This document shows positions 62,871-64,000 of a DNA stretch of 64,000 nt, in pieces (position 1 is the stretch's first letter; each line of letters opens with the position of its first letter). A program made the translations under genes and the position numbers. Under the pieces are notes generated by a model. It made no database searches, was not told the DNA's origin, and saw only the letters and a program-made list of their open reading frames with translations. The DNA is from Candidatus Mediterraneibacter quadrami (GTDB taxonomy: Bacteria > Bacillota > Clostridia > Lachnospirales > Lachnospiraceae): the NCBI GenBank assembly GCA_019120575.1, contig DWUU01000022.1, forward strand, positions 1 through 64,000, read 5' to 3'.

Positions 62871-64000
62871 TCAGCCGACCTTCAGTCTGAACTTCTGGAT
62901 CTCTTTTTCATTCGTCACTTTCTCAATCACACCGCCGAGGCTTCTGAGCTTCTCATCGAAGCGCTCATATCCTCTCTGGATATACACGATATCATCCACA
63001 ATGGTGATGCCTTCCGCCGCAAGTCCGGCGATGCACAGCGCCGCTCCGGCTCTTAAATCCGGTGCGCTCACGCGGGCTCCGGAGAATTTCTCCACGCCTT
63101 CAATGGTCGCAGAATTGCCTTCCACTTTCGCCTGTGCGCCCATACGCGCCAGTTCGCCCAGATATTTGAAGCGGTTTTCAAAAATACTCTCTGTGATTGT
63201 GCTGGTTCCCTTTGCAAGGGCAAGCGCCACCCCGATCTGCGGCTGCATGTCCGTCGGATATCCCGGATACGGAAGGGTTTTTACCTGGGTACTCTTCAGG
63301 CGGCCTTTTGCCACAACGCGCACCGCATCGTCAAACTCTTCCACCTCGCATCCGATGTCGATCAGTTTCGAGATCGTCGCCTCGAGATGTTTCGGGATCA
63401 CATTCAGCACGGTGACATCCCCCCGGGTTGCCGCCGCGGCAAACATAAATGTTCCCGCCTCGATCTGATCCGGAATGATCGGATATTCTGTCTTGTGAAG
63501 CTTACGCACGCCTCTGATCTTGATCACATCCGTGCCGGCCCCTCTGATATTTGCACCCATGCTGTTGAGGAAGTTGGCCACATCCACAACATGAGGCTCT
63601 TTCGCCACATTTTCCATGATGGTAAGTCCCTCGGACATTGCCGCGGCCATCATGACATTGATCGTCGCACCCACGGACACCACATCAAAATAGAGATGGG
63701 TTCCTTTCAGATGTTCTGCTTCTGCAACGATCTTTCCGTGCTCGATATCCACGTCCGCACCGAGTGCGCGGAACCCTTTCAGATGCTGATCGATCGGCCT
63801 GCTGCCGATATTGCATCCGCCCGGGAGGGCCACTTCCGCCCTCTTGTACTTGCCGAGCAGAGCACCCAGCAGGTAATAGGATGCGCGGATCTTCTTAATA
63901 TAGTCATATTCAATATCAAAATTCGCGATTGTGCTGCCGTTGATCCGGACCGTATGTCTGTCCAGTCTCTGTACCACTGCGCCGATCCCGCTGATGGCTT
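62871..64000 (-). CDS. murA: UDP-N-acetylglucosamine 1-carboxyvinyltransferase (partial at window end)
   Basis: The first committed enzyme of peptidoglycan synthesis, transferring enolpyruvate from PEP to UDP-GlcNAc. About 376 codons are visible; the first 50 or so residues lie beyond 64000, and the frame stays open to the edge. The catalytic and fosfomycin-target Cys is present in PGGCNIGSRPID. KIRASYYLLG carries the conserved Arg, and GYPTDMQPQ the catalytic Asp region. It could be either of the two MurA paralogues common in Firmicutes. Confidence 0.95.
   Translation of the reverse strand, partial: AISGIGAVVQRLDRHTVRINGSTIANFDIEYDYIKKIRASYYLLGALLGKYKRAEVALPGGCNIGSRPIDQHLKGFRALGADVDIEHGKIVAEAEHLKGTHLYFDVVSVGATINVMMAAAMSEGLTIMENVAKEPHVVDVANFLNSMGANIRGAGTDVIKIRGVRKLHKTEYPIIPDQIEAGTFMFAAAATRGDVTVLNVIPKHLEATISKLIDIGCEVEEFDDAVRVVAKGRLKSTQVKTLPYPGYPTDMQPQIGVALALAKGTSTITESIFENRFKYLGELARMGAQAKVEGNSATIEGVEKFSGARVSAPDLRAGAALCIAGLAAEGITIVDDIVYIQRGYERFDEKLRSLGGVIEKVTNEKEIQKFRLKVG

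Overview
The window looks like a chromosomal segment of a Gram-positive anaerobe of the class Clostridia, most likely family Lachnospiraceae. The evidence is a low-GC-type ribosomal/RNA polymerase cluster in a moderately GC-rich genome, SpoVG, a paired GlgC/GlgD, a eukaryote/archaeal-type ProRS, T-box and SAM-I riboswitches, KtrAB potassium uptake, and small Cys-rich proteins of a type I associate with Lachnospiraceae. The species cannot be named from sequence alone. No tRNA, rRNA, CRISPR array, insertion sequence or prophage was found.

Layout. 1-1.7 kb: str operon (rpsL, rpsG, start of fusA) on the minus strand, with repeated hairpin cassettes between genes. 1.8-7.1 kb: a cysteine-synthase-family enzyme, T-box-controlled proS, and a telA/xpaC pair. 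7.2-10.7 kb: a pseudouridine synthase, spoVG and glgC-glgD. 10.9-17.5 kb, plus strand: murC, then behind a row of DnaA boxes a DnaD-like gene, a DnaC/DnaI-like helicase loader and a PRPP synthetase, then a short KdpD-like kinase and KdpE-like regulator. 17.6-29.2 kb, minus strand: rpmG-secE-nusG-rplK-rplA, rplJ-rplL behind an L10 leader, and rpoB-rpoC behind their own promoter. 29.3-33.6 kb: an AI-2E-family membrane protein, ftsH, a small helical protein and a TetR regulator. 33.7-39.7 kb: an ugp-type ABC importer with a glycerophosphodiesterase and a HAD phosphatase. 40-44.7 kb: argF, an SPOUT methyltransferase, ktrA-ktrB and two small Cys-containing proteins. 44.7-45.1 kb: three exact-period 128-bp tandem repeats full of small hairpins. 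45.2-50.3 kb: a helical-bundle protein, a DnaQ-like exonuclease and T-box-controlled pheS-pheT. 50.3-53.8 kb: a GntR/YtrA-regulated double ABC exporter operon. 53.8-56.6 kb: a T-box-controlled CstA-family transporter and a metallophosphoesterase. 56.8-57.1 kb: a short transcription unit with only micro-ORFs. 57.3-59.4 kb: a PadR/DUF2812 pair and a broken AAA-ATPase/nuclease gene. 59.4-64 kb: a two-component system, SAM-I-controlled metK, and most of a murA gene.

How it fits together. Most of the window is core information processing and cell-envelope metabolism. Regulation by RNA is dense: three T-boxes (proS, pheST, cstA), one SAM-I riboswitch, one L10 leader, and several gene-flanking hairpins. 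The most unusual material lies between genes: the 128-bp tandem array and its relic near 56.7 kb, the promoter-to-terminator unit at 56.84-57.11 kb, the branched palindromic element ahead of rplJ, the phased DnaA boxes ahead of the primosome genes, and repeated cassettes inside the str operon. No complete new defence or biosynthetic system could be recognised.
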